A program made the translations under genes and the position numbers. Below, one piece after another: positions 1 through 9,007 of a DNA stretch of 35,845 bases (position 1 is its first letter; each line of letters begins with the position of its first letter). The notes below the pieces were generated by a model. It worked only from the letters and a program-made list of their open reading frames with translations, searched no databases and had not been told where the DNA came from. This DNA comes from Elusimicrobiota bacterium (GTDB lineage: Bacteria; Elusimicrobiota; Endomicrobiia; CG1-02-37-114; XYA2-FULL-39-19), in the NCBI GenBank assembly GCA_018816525.1, contig JAHIVV010000021.1, positions 1-35,845 on the forward strand, in the 5' to 3' direction.

Positions 1-8
1 GGCTGGCT

Positions 9-941
9 TTACTTTTTCCCTCGGGGAAATTCTAACTTCTGTGATTTCCATAACGCACCTCCATTAAGGGTATGAATTAACCACGCGTTAAAACCATTTT
101 TTTTGAATTCTACGAAAGATTTTTGAGCTATAAGCCCGTTTTCAAAAACCCCAAATATTGTCGTTCCGCTGCCGGACATCAGGCTTGCGCAAGCGCCCAT
201 ATTTATAAAATTGCATTTTAGAGCTTTAAGCTCAGGATATTTTTCGAAAACTACCTCTTCAAGGCTGTTTACCAGTTTCAGGCTGTTTAAATCAACCAGC
301 TTTTCTCTCTTGATTTTAGGAATATTATTAAACTTTGTCAACCTTTTTACTGCCCTTTCATCATATCTTTTATAAACATCTCCAGTTGATTTCGAAAAAC
401 CCGGTTTTACCAGGACTATATTCAAGGGTTCCTTCTCCCAGGAAGTGCGCAAAGGAGTCAGTTTTTCCCCTACCCCCTGAGCAAAACAACAGCCTCCATA
501 AAGGAAAAAAGGCACGTCCGCGCCCAATTTCAAAGCAATTTCATTCAAGTTTTTCTTATCAATCTTTCTGTTCCAGAATTTTAAAAGTCCGATTAAAACA
601 GCTGCAGCATCCGAAGAACCTCCGCCAAGCCCTGCGCCTGCCGGTATTTTTTTGACAAGTTTTATTCTTGCACCTTTTTTCTCCTCCAGATATTCCATTA
701 AAGCAGATGCGGCGCGGAAACAAAGATTATCCTCAACCGGAGATGATTCAGCGATTCCTATTTTCGTCCAGTCGCATGTAAAATCTATTCTGTGAGATTT
801 CCCCGGAGAAATGACGATTTCATCACAAAGATTTACTGTTTGAAATATTGTGTTTAGCGTATGATACGTGCCTTGCCCGGTTTTTTTCTTTCCGGTTATT
901 TCAAGGAATAAATTAATTTTGGCGGGAGCTAATATCTTCAT
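9..941 (-). CDS. ispE: 4-diphosphocytidyl-2-C-methyl-D-erythritol kinase (IspE)
   Basis: IspE is a cytosolic GHMP-family kinase that phosphorylates CDP-methylerythritol with ATP in the MEP pathway of isoprenoid synthesis. The 310-residue protein is full length. It opens with the substrate-binding PAKINLFLEI segment (Lys8), carries the glycine-rich ATP loop PAGAGLGGGSSDAA at residues 100-113, the catalytic Asp142 in ADVPFF, and the C-terminal SGSGTTIFG motif. The start ATG overlaps the stop of the upstream TPR gene (ATGA), so it is probably translationally coupled and is the last gene visible in the operon before the window edge. Family assignment is secure; no competing GHMP kinase fits the motif set as well. 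Confidence 0.97.
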   Translation of the reverse strand: MKILAPAKINLFLEITGKKKTGQGTYHTLNTIFQTVNLCDEIVISPGKSHRIDFTCDWTKIGIAESSPVEDNLCFRAASALMEYLEEKKGARIKLVKKIPAGAGLGGGSSDAAAVLIGLLKFWNRKIDKKNLNEIALKLGADVPFFLYGGCCFAQGVGEKLTPLRTSWEKEPLNIVLVKPGFSKSTGDVYKRYDERAVKRLTKFNNIPKIKREKLVDLNSLKLVNSLEEVVFEKYPELKALKCNFINMGACASLMSGSGTTIFGVFENGLIAQKSFVEFKKNGFNAWLIHTLNGGALWKSQKLEFPRGKK

Positions 942-2491
942 ATTTTCAACTCTTTTATCTTTTTCTTTATATTTTTGTTTTTTGGTTCCAAAAAGAGCGC
1001 TTTTTTATAAAAACTCTCAGCATTCTTCTTATTTCCCAACGCTTTTTCTATGTCACCCAGATGCTCAAAAACAACAGGGTCTTTAAGGTTCTTTGAGGCC
1101 TGTTCTATTTCCATTTTTGCTTCCTGGTATTTTCCTCTTTTAAAATAAACCCACCCAAGAGAATCCCTGTATGCGCTGTTTTCAGGGTCAATTTCAAGCG
1201 CAGCTCTTATCAAAGTTTCTGCTTCATCCATGCTGACATCCCTGTCTGCCAGGCAATACCCAAGATAATTCATCGCAACTGCGTTTTTTGGAGTAAGCTC
1301 AACAACCTTGCGCAAGTTGGGCAGCGCTTTGTCAAATTTTCCGGATTGCTCATAAATCGTTCCAAGGTAAAAATACGCATCGGAAAGATTGGGATCTAAA
1401 TCAACTGTCCTTAGGAAATATTTTTCAGCTTTACCGTTTTTTTTCAAATCCATATAACCAAGCCCGAGAAAAAAATTCACTTCAGCGCTTTTTGGATTAA
1501 GTTTCAGCGCCTGTTCCAATGTTTTGAGGGCCTTATTCACGTCGTTCAGCTGAGTGTAATAGTAACTCAATTTTTCATAACCCGCTATGTCAGATTTCCC
1601 GGTCAAAGATTTTTCTACATATTCGCTTGCTGTTTTCCAGTCCATCCTGTTTTCATACAGTAGTCCAAGCCAAAAATAAACTACCGGATCATTTTTTGAA
1701 ACAGGGAGAGCTTCCTTAAAAACCCTCTCCGCTTTTTCATAATCTTTAGCCCTCATGTACATTTCACCGGCGCGTATATAATAACCGTAAGTATTTTTAT
1801 CAAGGCCGGCGCAATAATATAATTCATCCCCGGCAAGGATGTAATCCTGCTCGCTTTCATAAATTTCCGCCAGGGTCACACGGGTTAAAAGGTCGTCCGG
1901 CTGAAGCCCGATAGCTTTTTGGAGCAGTTTTTTTGCCCCTTCGGTTTTGTTAAGTTTTTTTAAAACAACCGCTTTCCTGTAGTACGCATCTCCCGAGTCC
2001 GGTTTAAGGGCAATGTATCTATCCCAATAGCCTAGAGATTTTTCAGGATTTATCTCGGAATAAATCCCCGCAAGAATTATTATTGCTTCAGCGTTTTCAG
2101 GATCTTTTTTTATAACTTCCTGATACTGGTTTATGGCGCTTGTTGTGTCGCCGGCATAAACGTAATAAGTGCCTAAAAATAGTTTTGTGTCAATATTATC
2201 GGAAAGATTTTTAAGCGTTTTGACAAGCATCCGGGCTTTTTCATAATTCCCTGACTGAAGGTAAAGAAAAACTAATTCCTTATAGGCAGGAACAGCGTTT
2301 CTATCAAGTTCAATTGTTTTTTCAAGTTTATATTGCGCCGCATCCGGATCATTTTGTCTTAATAAAATCTCGCCCTGCAGAAAATATAGGTAAGAATTAT
2401 ACTTTCTATCGCCGGTTTCCAGTGCAACGGCCTGTGTAACAGCCATAGATAACAAAATCAGACTAAATATGGTTTTTCCTGCTGTGTTCAT
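938..2491 (-). CDS. Exported tetratricopeptide-repeat protein
   Basis: This 517-residue protein starts with a basic stretch and a hydrophobic core ending near VTQAVA, which looks like a Sec signal peptide (residues 1-24). The rest is a nearly continuous series of about 13 TPR units, recognisable by repeated patterns such as A-x-x-x-Y-x-x-A and PxNAxAxxxLG, including LNPKSAEVNFFLGLGYMDL and LDPNLSDAYFYLGTIYEQSG. TPR solenoids mediate protein-protein contacts; I infer a periplasmic or outer-membrane-associated scaffold. No enzymatic domain is visible. It overlaps rimI upstream and ispE downstream by 4 bases each. The partner and precise role cannot be deduced; neighbouring folding factors suggest envelope work, but that is inference. 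Confidence 0.85.
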   Translation of the reverse strand: MNTAGKTIFSLILLSMAVTQAVALETGDRKYNSYLYFLQGEILLRQNDPDAAQYKLEKTIELDRNAVPAYKELVFLYLQSGNYEKARMLVKTLKNLSDNIDTKLFLGTYYVYAGDTTSAINQYQEVIKKDPENAEAIIILAGIYSEINPEKSLGYWDRYIALKPDSGDAYYRKAVVLKKLNKTEGAKKLLQKAIGLQPDDLLTRVTLAEIYESEQDYILAGDELYYCAGLDKNTYGYYIRAGEMYMRAKDYEKAERVFKEALPVSKNDPVVYFWLGLLYENRMDWKTASEYVEKSLTGKSDIAGYEKLSYYYTQLNDVNKALKTLEQALKLNPKSAEVNFFLGLGYMDLKKNGKAEKYFLRTVDLDPNLSDAYFYLGTIYEQSGKFDKALPNLRKVVELTPKNAVAMNYLGYCLADRDVSMDEAETLIRAALEIDPENSAYRDSLGWVYFKRGKYQEAKMEIEQASKNLKDPVVFEHLGDIEKALGNKKNAESFYKKALFLEPKNKNIKKKIKELKI

Positions 2492-2928
2492 TTTATCCTT
2501 TTATGCATCACTAGCGCATCATCATCGCCGTAGTAAGCGGTTCTTTTATATACGGCCTCAAACCCAAACTTCGTGTAAAGATTTTGTGCCGGTAAATTTT
2601 TTAACCTTACTTCCAAATAAAGATCCAAAATACCTTTCTGGTGCGCAAAATTCATTACATGACCAAGCAATTGGCTTGCTATTCCTTCTTTCCGCCGGTT
2701 TTTTTTAACAGCCAGGCTGACTATATTGCCTTCATCAGCTATATGCCACAAGCCGATATAACCGGTTATTTCTTCGCCTATTTTTGCGGTAAAAAAATAA
2801 GAAAATTTTAAAACCAGTTCCTGGCGGAATTTTTCTTTTGACCAGGGGTCCGGGAAGGATTCATTTTCAATTTCAACAATTTGGCTGATATCAGCTTCTG
2901 TAAGAGGCTCAATTACTGCCTGACGCAA
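2488..2928 (-). CDS. rimI: Ribosomal-protein-S18-alanine N-acetyltransferase-like GNAT protein
   Basis: A 146-residue single-domain GNAT acetyltransferase. The N-terminal IVEIENESFPDPWSKEKF segment is characteristic of RimI, and the acetyl-CoA-binding stretch follows (SLAVKKNRRKEGIASQLL, with the R/Q-x-x-G-x-A pattern near residue 80). A further RimI-like block is LEVRLKNLPAQNLYTKFGF, with the conserved N-x-x-A-x-x-x-Y. RimI acetylates the N-terminal alanine of ribosomal protein S18, and relatives acetylate other N termini. Its usual companions tsaB and tsaD are not here, so the substrate rests on sequence similarity only. It overlaps pdxA by 20 bases upstream and the TPR gene by 4 bases downstream. 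Confidence 0.85.
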   Translation of the reverse strand: MRQAVIEPLTEADISQIVEIENESFPDPWSKEKFRQELVLKFSYFFTAKIGEEITGYIGLWHIADEGNIVSLAVKKNRRKEGIASQLLGHVMNFAHQKGILDLYLEVRLKNLPAQNLYTKFGFEAVYKRTAYYGDDDALVMHKRIK

Positions 2929-3904
2929 ACTTAATAGCCTCCATCATGCTTGAAGGGTCCGCGCAATTTTTTCCCGCGATGTCAAATGCCGTGCCGTGCG
3001 CCGGTGAAACGCGCAAAAAAGGCAGCCCGCAAGTTATATTTACAAACTTCATGCCGCATAAAAGCCTTAAGGGCGCCATTGCCTGGTCGTGATATTGACA
3101 TACAATAAGATCGTTTTTTATCGAAATTGAAAATGCGTATTCAGCGGCAATGGGCCCGGAAATATTTAAATTCCGTTTTTTTAATTCTAAAATTGCCGGT
3201 ATTATTATTTTTTCCTCTTCTTTACCTATATGTCCGGATTCGCCGCAGTGAGGGTTTAAGGCGCACATTATGATTTCTGAAGGCCTGATATTTAAATAAT
3301 CCCTCATGGTTTTGATTACAGTCAAGACCTGCTGGGTCAATAGTTTTTTAGAAATAGAACCCGGAACTTTTTTTAGCGCTATATGCCTTGTTGCCAGTAA
3401 AACTTTATATTTTTCAGATGCCATGAGCATAGCAAATTGTTTAGAACAGGTTTTTTCTGCCAGATATTCCGTATGGCCGCTAAACCCCTGAATCCCTGAT
3501 TTTATTACAGATTCCTTTGATATGGGCCCGGTCACCAAAGAAAAAGCGTTCGGTTTTTTTATAATATGAGTGGTCAGCAAATTAACGGCAAAATTAAGGT
3601 AATCAATCGAAGCAGCGCCGGAAGTTCCTGAAACCACGCCCATTGCAGTTTTGTTTTTCAAAACCGCTAAATCAACAATATTGAGCGTATTTTTAGATAT
3701 TTTTTCAGGAATAAATTTTGAGTTAACGGTATACTTAACGCGAGATTTGTTAAGGAATTGTTTTAAAACGGAATAATCGCCTACGATAAGCGGTATGCAC
3801 TTCTTAAAAAGCTCCGGGGCTTCAATAAAAGATTTTACTGTGATTTCCGGGCCAATGCCCGAAGGGTCCCCTGTCGTGATGATTACAAGAGGAAATTCAT
3901 TCAT
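2909..3904 (-). CDS. pdxA: 4-hydroxythreonine-4-phosphate dehydrogenase (PdxA)
   Basis: PdxA oxidises 4-phosphohydroxy-L-threonine with NAD in the DXP-dependent pyridoxal phosphate pathway. The 331-residue protein has the family signature TTGDPSGIGPEI at residues 10-21, the substrate-binding GHTEYLA (His143-Thr144), and three predicted metal-binding histidines: His174 (ATRHIAL), His219 (NPHCGE) and His272 (QYHDQAMAP). It ends with GLPFLRVSPAHGTAFDIAG. The related PdxA2/DUF1537-linked catabolic enzymes share these motifs, but no such partner is nearby, so the biosynthetic role is preferred. The start overlaps the stop of the upstream SurA-like gene by 4 bases and the 3' end overlaps rimI by 20 bases, which suggests coupling through the envelope operon. 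Confidence 0.95.
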   Translation of the reverse strand: MNEFPLVIITTGDPSGIGPEITVKSFIEAPELFKKCIPLIVGDYSVLKQFLNKSRVKYTVNSKFIPEKISKNTLNIVDLAVLKNKTAMGVVSGTSGAASIDYLNFAVNLLTTHIIKKPNAFSLVTGPISKESVIKSGIQGFSGHTEYLAEKTCSKQFAMLMASEKYKVLLATRHIALKKVPGSISKKLLTQQVLTVIKTMRDYLNIRPSEIIMCALNPHCGESGHIGKEEEKIIIPAILELKKRNLNISGPIAAEYAFSISIKNDLIVCQYHDQAMAPLRLLCGMKFVNITCGLPFLRVSPAHGTAFDIAGKNCADPSSMMEAIKFASGSN

Positions 3905-4956
3905 TCAGCCGGGGTTGAAATTGTTACGGAAGCCTTTTTCCGAAGGTCTTTTATCCAGTCGGCGTATTTTTTTTCAGCTTCCTTCTGGCGGAGATAATCA
4001 GTAAGGTCATTCTTTAAATCGTCAAAAGCTACTTTTCTTGCTGCTTTCTTTTCTTCAGACTGTATAATGTGGTAACCGAATTCAGTTTTTACTATTGAGG
4101 ATGTTTCCCCAACCGGAAGGGCAAAGGCAGCATCTTCAAACTCTTTTACCATGTCGCCCCTGCCGAAATAACCCAGGTCACCGCCGTTTTCCGCGCTGCC
4201 GGTATCTTCCGAATATTTTTTTGCAAGCTCCGAAAAATCGTCTCCGGCTTTTAATTTTGCCTGCACTTCTTCAATTTTTTTCTTTGCCGCAGCCTGTTTG
4301 ACCATTGAATCCTCTTTTGAGGACCTAATTAAAATATGTTTTGCGCGTACCAATTCGCTGTATTTCCTCTTAATCAGTTTTGCAAGCGTTTCGATATCTT
4401 TTTTATCTTCATCAGATTTGCCTTTAAGCTCTTCTTTTCCGTCCATAGCTGTTTTTACGTCATTAAAAAGGCTTTTGACGCTTTCCTGGCTGGGAACGGC
4501 GAGTTTTGATTTTATCTGCGAATCGATTAATTTTATCTGCTTTAACTGTTCTTCAATACGTTTGGAAAATTTTTCTTCGCTTAGGCCTTCTTTTTTGAGT
4601 TCATTCTTATATTCGTCCTCGTCTTTAAACCGCGTTTTAACCTGCTTAATGCCTTCTTCAACTTCCCTTTTAGAAACTATTATTTTCAGCTTTTTTGCTT
4701 CCTGAAGCAGGAGCCGGTCATCAATCATCTGATCCAGGACTTTTGACTTGAGTTCCTTCAATTTGTCATCAGTCTGGTCAGCTTTAGGGGTGACCAGCTT
4801 ATACTGTTCAATTATGGGGTTGAGAATTTTTTGGTATTCGGAAAGAAGAACATGTTCCCCGTTAATTAAAGCAACGGTTTTATCAATAACTTCCGCTGAA
4901 ATTACAGGCCCGCTCAAAGCAAACAACGCCGTCATGCAAATGACGTACTTTTTCAT
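3901..4956 (-). CDS. Periplasmic SurA-like peptidyl-prolyl isomerase/chaperone
   Basis: The protein has a signal peptide (MKKYVICMTALFALSGPVISA), a SurA-type N-terminal helical chaperone region with the VALINGEHVLLSEYQ motif, a long charged linker, and one parvulin PPIC domain at about residues 205-302 (RAKHILIRSS through GGDLGYFGRGDMV to TEFGYHIIQSE). It should help fold outer-membrane and periplasmic proteins. The start is set at 4956 because AGGAG lies 7 bases before that ATG; an in-frame ATG at 4974 would add six residues (MFRRKT) and swallow the ribosome-binding site. It has one PPIC domain where E. coli SurA has two. It follows the lipoprotein PPIase gene by 26 bases, giving a tandem pair of folding factors. 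Confidence 0.9.
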   Translation of the reverse strand: MKKYVICMTALFALSGPVISAEVIDKTVALINGEHVLLSEYQKILNPIIEQYKLVTPKADQTDDKLKELKSKVLDQMIDDRLLLQEAKKLKIIVSKREVEEGIKQVKTRFKDEDEYKNELKKEGLSEEKFSKRIEEQLKQIKLIDSQIKSKLAVPSQESVKSLFNDVKTAMDGKEELKGKSDEDKKDIETLAKLIKRKYSELVRAKHILIRSSKEDSMVKQAAAKKKIEEVQAKLKAGDDFSELAKKYSEDTGSAENGGDLGYFGRGDMVKEFEDAAFALPVGETSSIVKTEFGYHIIQSEEKKAARKVAFDDLKNDLTDYLRQKEAEKKYADWIKDLRKKASVTISTPAE

Positions 4957-4982
4957 AGTCTTTCTCCTAAACACTCAATTTT

Positions 4983-5867
4983 TTATTTTGTTTTTGAAAG
5001 CGCTTTTAGAACAGTATAATCAACCTTAACATTCAGGTCCTTTTTCTGTTCCTCAATCCACCTGTCAAATTTATCCTTAATTAAGATCTTCTTGATTTCA
5101 TCCTTGGCTTTATCCGCTGAAACTCCCGGAAGTATCTTTTGGCTTGTCTTTTTCAGGACATGGAAGCCGTAGGAAGTCGCAACGGGTTTGTCAGTAACTG
5201 CCCCCACTTGAAGATTTTTTGCAACTTCGGCGAATTCCGGAAGCATTTCTGCGGGTTTAAAGGCGCCAAGATCGCCACCCCGGTTGCTTGTTACTGGATC
5301 TAATGAAACCTGTTTAGCCATTTCTTCAAAATCTGCGCCGTTCTTTATCTTTTGAATAACTTGCTCGGCGTCAGCCTGGGAGGAAAGCAGTATGTGGCTG
5401 AGCTTTATTTCTACCGGCTGTATAAAATCTTTTTTATGGTCATTGTAGTACTTGTTTACTTCGTCGTCCGTCACCCTTAATGTAGTTTCAATTTCTTTTA
5501 GATAGGTTTCAACAATCATGTCCTCTTCATACTGTTTGACTTTGTTGGCGTATTCCTGCTTGAAATCTTTAATTGCCTGGGCAAGGTCTTTTCTTTTGTC
5601 GATTTTGTTTTTCTTTGCCAGAGTTAAGATGATTTTTTGGCGGACCATGATATCGATAAACTGTTTCTGCCCGGGTTCCGTGGCTAAATACTCCTGATAA
5701 CCAAAGGGAACGCTCTTTATTCTCAGTGCTATATCCTTAACAGTGACTTTTTCGCCGCCCACTTTCGCAACTATTGCGTTTTGGCCCTTGCTGCACGCTG
5801 CTAAAGCCATCGCCATTCCGAATAAAACCCAAAGAATCTGATGAATTTTTTTTCTCTTATTAGACAT
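4983..5867 (-). CDS. PpiC/PrsA-type parvulin peptidyl-prolyl isomerase lipoprotein
   Basis: A 294-residue exported lipoprotein. After a basic N terminus and hydrophobic segment comes the lipobox LAAC (Cys25), so the mature protein should be lipid-anchored to the cell envelope. Helical SurA-N-like sequence follows (VAKVGGEKVTVKDIALRI), then a parvulin domain from about residue 154 to 245 (IKLSHILLSS, GGDLGAFKPAEMLPEF, TSYGFHVLKKT). These proteins isomerise prolyl bonds and assist folding of secreted proteins. AGGAGAG sits 8 bases before the ATG. A well-formed promoter and a small hairpin lie just upstream, so this is the first gene of the operon running to ispE. PrsA-like and PpiD-like labels are both possible; only the fold and location are secure. 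Confidence 0.9.
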   Translation of the reverse strand: MSNKRKKIHQILWVLFGMAMALAACSKGQNAIVAKVGGEKVTVKDIALRIKSVPFGYQEYLATEPGQKQFIDIMVRQKIILTLAKKNKIDKRKDLAQAIKDFKQEYANKVKQYEEDMIVETYLKEIETTLRVTDDEVNKYYNDHKKDFIQPVEIKLSHILLSSQADAEQVIQKIKNGADFEEMAKQVSLDPVTSNRGGDLGAFKPAEMLPEFAEVAKNLQVGAVTDKPVATSYGFHVLKKTSQKILPGVSADKAKDEIKKILIKDKFDRWIEEQKKDLNVKVDYTVLKALSKTK

Positions 5868-5880
5868 TTCTCTCTCCTAT

Positions 5881-5905
5881 TTTTAAAACTAGCGCCTCTC
5901 GCTAG
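5881..5905 (-). terminator. Short hairpin with U-rich tail in the ppiC leader
   Basis: On the minus strand CTAGCG pairs with CGCTAG around a 5-base loop and is followed by TTTTAAAAAT. It could be a weak terminator for the upstream ABC exporter operon. Because it lies after the predicted promoter at 5922-5950, it could instead act as a leader attenuator or mRNA-stabilising hairpin. The stem is only 6 bp, so strength is doubtful. Confidence 0.4.
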
Positions 5906-5921
5906 CCTTTGTTGAGGATTT

Positions 5922-5950
5922 ATTATATAATATATTACATCATTTTGCAA
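5922..5950 (-). promoter_or_regulatory. Sigma70-type promoter for the ppiC-ispE operon
   Basis: The minus strand shows TTGCAA (5950-5945), a 17-base spacer and a perfect TATAAT (5927-5922). The -35 box starts directly after the stop codon of the ABC permease, and transcription would begin about 45-50 bases upstream of the ppiC start. The spacing and perfect -10 make this convincing by inspection. Confidence 0.7.
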
Positions 5951-7633
5951 TTAGTAGCTCCATTCACGGAGTTCGTAGTTTTTTAGGGACTTGATGCCCC
6001 GCCAAATAGGTATTCCTATTACTATGGCATTAAGTATGAGTAAATCCACTCCGTGCCAGATGAGATCGCCCCAATAAAGTTGCGAACCAAGCTGATGCTT
6101 TATGAATAACTGCATTGGTATGGCTTCTATTCCAAGGGTCAGCCCTATATAAACAAGCGAACAAACCATATAAAAAATCCCGCCGTAAGACGCTTCTATT
6201 TCAACAATATTATCAGAATCAAATTTTGGGTAACCCGCTCCAAGCCCCAGTGACATGCAGAGCAAGCCGATAGAAAGCAATATTATAGTCCCGCTTGAAA
6301 ACCAAAAAACTATCGGGGAAGACACTTTCAGCAATAAATTTGAAAATATACCCATTATCAACCCTAAAAACAGCATAGGTACTGCGGAGATAATAAGCTT
6401 TTTAACAAAAAATTTTTCAATTGTCATAGGCATGCTAAAAATGAACCATAATGTCCCCTTTTCCAAGCTTATCTGAGGAAAAACAAAACGTAAAGCCAAA
6501 GCGGATAATATGAAACCGGCTGCGCCAATATTGAAAAAAGCAAGAAAATTTGAAACATAAACAACAGGATAATTTTGACCGGTAAAACTTTTCGGTAACT
6601 TTTGAATACTGAATAAATAAACCAGCACCAGGGCAATAACAAGCAGAACCTGAGACCATTGTTTAGTATCGCGGAAAAAAACTCTTATGTCTTTAATAAA
6701 AAAACTAAATTTAGAAATTTTCAAACTGTTTGCAATTGCCGCTTTGGCTGACCCCTGTTTTCTTTTTTCGGTACCCAGATGAATATTCGTGATTACCGGA
6801 TAGTAATACTTTTCGGCGAGAACCAATAGAATTAACAAAAATATGAATGCGGTTCCGACGATCAATAAAGAATCATTCAACAAAAGCCGGCTGTTGTTTA
6901 TTGTTATTGCATTCAAGGATTCCGTAAACCACCAGGAAGGAAATATTTTTGCTACAGGAGCATTCAAATACGCTAAATATTGGACTGCGTCATAAAAAGC
7001 ATCAGGGTTGGCAAGCCTTTCCGGTTCGATGAACCGAAAAAGCACGTAACAGAGCGAACCAAAAAAAATTGCGACAAATAAAATGATATCACGGGATTTT
7101 GACGAAGGGAACATAAACATTATCCCCAGGCTTATCAAAATACCTATAGCTACGCTTGTGAAAAAAAACGGGACAGATAACACGCCAAAAACCAAAAAGA
7201 AACCCAATCCCACATTTTTTACAGCGGCATATGCGGCCAGAAAAGGAATAAGCGTTACCAGCATCATCCAGGAGGCCTGAAAAGACGTTTCAAAAGTTTT
7301 TATTAAGAAAACTTTCCAGGGTTTTACCGGCATGGTCATGAGCAGGTTTAAATCGCTTGAAAAGTATATGGTAGAAAATGAAGATATTACCGAGGAAAGA
7401 ATCACCATCAAAAATGAAGTAAAAAATGCTATTCCCAAAAACTTCAATAAGAGCAGTGATCCGATTATCTGAATTTTTTGCACATACACAAACAGGCGGT
7501 AGAAACCGATATAAAGCAAATATAGAAAGGAAATACCAAGAGCAACCCCGATTGATATTTTTATCCAATCAGTTAATGTCCGCTTTCTTATAGAATTGAC
7601 AAAGGATTTAAATTTGACACGAAGAAAAAACAT
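5951..7633 (-). CDS. ABC-2-type exporter membrane subunit
   Basis: A 560-residue integral membrane protein with about 12 or more hydrophobic spans in two halves separated by a basic cytoplasmic stretch (roughly residues 280-320, with LGTEKRKQGSAKA). Long spans such as SFLYLLYIGFYRLFVYV and ILLSIGLLCMSLGLGAGYP are typical of large ABC-2 permeases. It begins 3 bases after the ATPase gene, so the two certainly form one transporter. The substrate is not evident. Linkage to a CTP-dependent lipid-kinase-like protein and a membrane metalloprotease-like protein suggests a lipid-linked or envelope substrate, which is inference. No periplasmic binding protein is nearby, consistent with export. Confidence 0.8.
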   Translation of the reverse strand: MFFLRVKFKSFVNSIRKRTLTDWIKISIGVALGISFLYLLYIGFYRLFVYVQKIQIIGSLLLLKFLGIAFFTSFLMVILSSVISSFSTIYFSSDLNLLMTMPVKPWKVFLIKTFETSFQASWMMLVTLIPFLAAYAAVKNVGLGFFLVFGVLSVPFFFTSVAIGILISLGIMFMFPSSKSRDIILFVAIFFGSLCYVLFRFIEPERLANPDAFYDAVQYLAYLNAPVAKIFPSWWFTESLNAITINNSRLLLNDSLLIVGTAFIFLLILLVLAEKYYYPVITNIHLGTEKRKQGSAKAAIANSLKISKFSFFIKDIRVFFRDTKQWSQVLLVIALVLVYLFSIQKLPKSFTGQNYPVVYVSNFLAFFNIGAAGFILSALALRFVFPQISLEKGTLWFIFSMPMTIEKFFVKKLIISAVPMLFLGLIMGIFSNLLLKVSSPIVFWFSSGTIILLSIGLLCMSLGLGAGYPKFDSDNIVEIEASYGGIFYMVCSLVYIGLTLGIEAIPMQLFIKHQLGSQLYWGDLIWHGVDLLILNAIVIGIPIWRGIKSLKNYELREWSY

Positions 7634-7636
7634 AGA

Positions 7637-8404
7637 TTATAAGAATTTTAAAATTTCGGAGTATTCAAAACCGCCGGTAAGTTCGAGATAAATATCTTCA
7701 AGCGTGCCGGTATTTGTAGTTTTTGCGCGGATTTCTTCCTTGGTGCCTAAAGCAATAAGCTCACCTTTGTGGATTATCCCGATTTTTGTTGCGAGTTTTT
7801 CCGCTATTTCCAGGATATGTGTGCACATAAAAACTGTTGTACCCCGCCGGGCAAGCCCGTGGAAAATATCCTTAACAAGCCTCGCGCTTTTCGGGTCCAG
7901 CCCTACCAGCGGTTCATCAAGGATAAGGATCCGGGGTTTATGCAGTAAAACACTGCATATAACCAGTTTTTGCCTCATTCCGAGCGAATAAGTTTCTATC
8001 AGATCTAAAGACGCTTCTTCCAGAGCGAAGGTTTTAAAAAGTTCGGGTATTCTTTCTTTCTGTTCATCGGCACTGACATTATAAACATCGCCGATAAGCT
8101 GGAGAAATTCCACGCCTTTAAGTTTGGGGTAGATAAATGGATGATCCGGTACCAGTCCGATAATTTTTTTTATTTCCAAGCTGTTTTTCGATGCCTTTTT
8201 CCCGCAGATGTAAATTTCACCTGAGGTAGGCCGCAGAAGGCCGCAAAGCAGTTTTACTGTAGTAGTTTTGCCCGCGCCGTTGGGGCCCAGGAAAGCAAAA
8301 ATTTCACCTGCGTTGATTTCAAGATTTATGTTTTTTACGGCTGTAAGATTATTGAAGGTTTTGTTAAGGTTGACAGTTTTAATGCTTAAATTATTTTCTG
8401 TCAT
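7637..8404 (-). CDS. ABC transporter ATP-binding protein (ABC-2 exporter type)
   Basis: A 255-residue nucleotide-binding subunit with Walker A GPNGAGKTT (40-48), a signature motif in the variant form YSLGMRQK (139-146), Walker B LILDEP (160-165) followed by LVGLD, and the switch histidine in FMCTHILE. The YS-GMRQ signature is typical of CcmA/NatA/DrrA-like exporter ATPases rather than importers. It powers the permease encoded immediately downstream. It follows the lipid-kinase-like gene by 6 bases. No strong Shine-Dalgarno precedes its ATG, so translation may depend on coupling to the upstream gene. Confidence 0.93.
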   Translation of the reverse strand: MTENNLSIKTVNLNKTFNNLTAVKNINLEINAGEIFAFLGPNGAGKTTTVKLLCGLLRPTSGEIYICGKKASKNSLEIKKIIGLVPDHPFIYPKLKGVEFLQLIGDVYNVSADEQKERIPELFKTFALEEASLDLIETYSLGMRQKLVICSVLLHKPRILILDEPLVGLDPKSARLVKDIFHGLARRGTTVFMCTHILEIAEKLATKIGIIHKGELIALGTKEEIRAKTTNTGTLEDIYLELTGGFEYSEILKFL

Positions 8405-8410
8405 AAGGTT

Positions 8411-9007
8411 TTAGAACAATCTCGAAAGCAAGGTAAGAAAAAGCCCCGATGAAACGGGCACCCAGAAATTGTCATTTAACGGCAAAGGAAGAAGTTCCAT
8501 TATGGTCGCTACAAACGCGCCCAAAATTGCCAAAGGCCAGGGCAGGAAAAATATTCCGCAGACAAAACAGACAACAAAACAAGCGAAACTGCCTTCAAGC
8601 GTCTTGCAATCCATTATTTTTGTTTTGCCGAATCTGACGCCAAAAAGGCAGGCCAGGCTGTCGCCAAAAACCATATAAAGCAAAGATGCCGTAACAATAT
8701 TTTTGTTACTGAAAAGAAACATGGTTAGAAAAGCCCCGGAAAACGTCCAGATTAAAGTGCTGATATTTTTAGATTCTGCTTCGCGGTAATAGCCATGAAA
8801 TACTTTCAGCGTAAATGCATTAAAGGAAGGGTATACAAACCTGAAGGATTCAACAATTATATCCGCTACTACCAGGCCGCCTGCAAAGCTAAGCACAATT
8901 TTAAGAGGCAGGGTATTGTAAATCACCGGGTAAATCAATATGAGAAAGTGCATCAACTTTCTTTTTATCTCTGAATAGCCGTAATGACAAATTACAGTTT
9001 CGTCCAT
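8411..9007 (-). CDS. CTP-dependent dolichol/diacylglycerol/phytol-kinase-like membrane protein
   Basis: A 198-residue protein with about six membrane spans of the cytidylyltransferase-like family that includes Sec59 dolichol kinase, Dgk1 and VTE5/VTE6. Visible signatures are an N-terminal IKRKLMHFLI (the R-K-x-x-H pattern), ESKNISTLIWTFSGA at residues 77-91, the nucleotide-site motif GDSLACLFGVRFGK at 115-128, and a following KTLEGSFACF. Such enzymes use CTP to phosphorylate a lipid alcohol or make a CDP-lipid. The lipid substrate cannot be told from sequence. It overlaps the upstream HExxH membrane protein gene by 16 bases and precedes the ABC exporter ATPase by 6 bases, so all four genes form one unit. 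Confidence 0.75.
   Translation of the reverse strand: MDETVICHYGYSEIKRKLMHFLILIYPVIYNTLPLKIVLSFAGGLVVADIIVESFRFVYPSFNAFTLKVFHGYYREAESKNISTLIWTFSGAFLTMFLFSNKNIVTASLLYMVFGDSLACLFGVRFGKTKIMDCKTLEGSFACFVVCFVCGIFFLPWPLAILGAFVATIMELLPLPLNDNFWVPVSSGLFLTLLSRLF

Noticed and set aside
4298-4705. 135-codon plus-strand frame opposite the SurA-like gene
   Set aside because: Antisense of a Lys/Glu-rich coding region, which always yields Ser/Phe/Leu-rich open frames.
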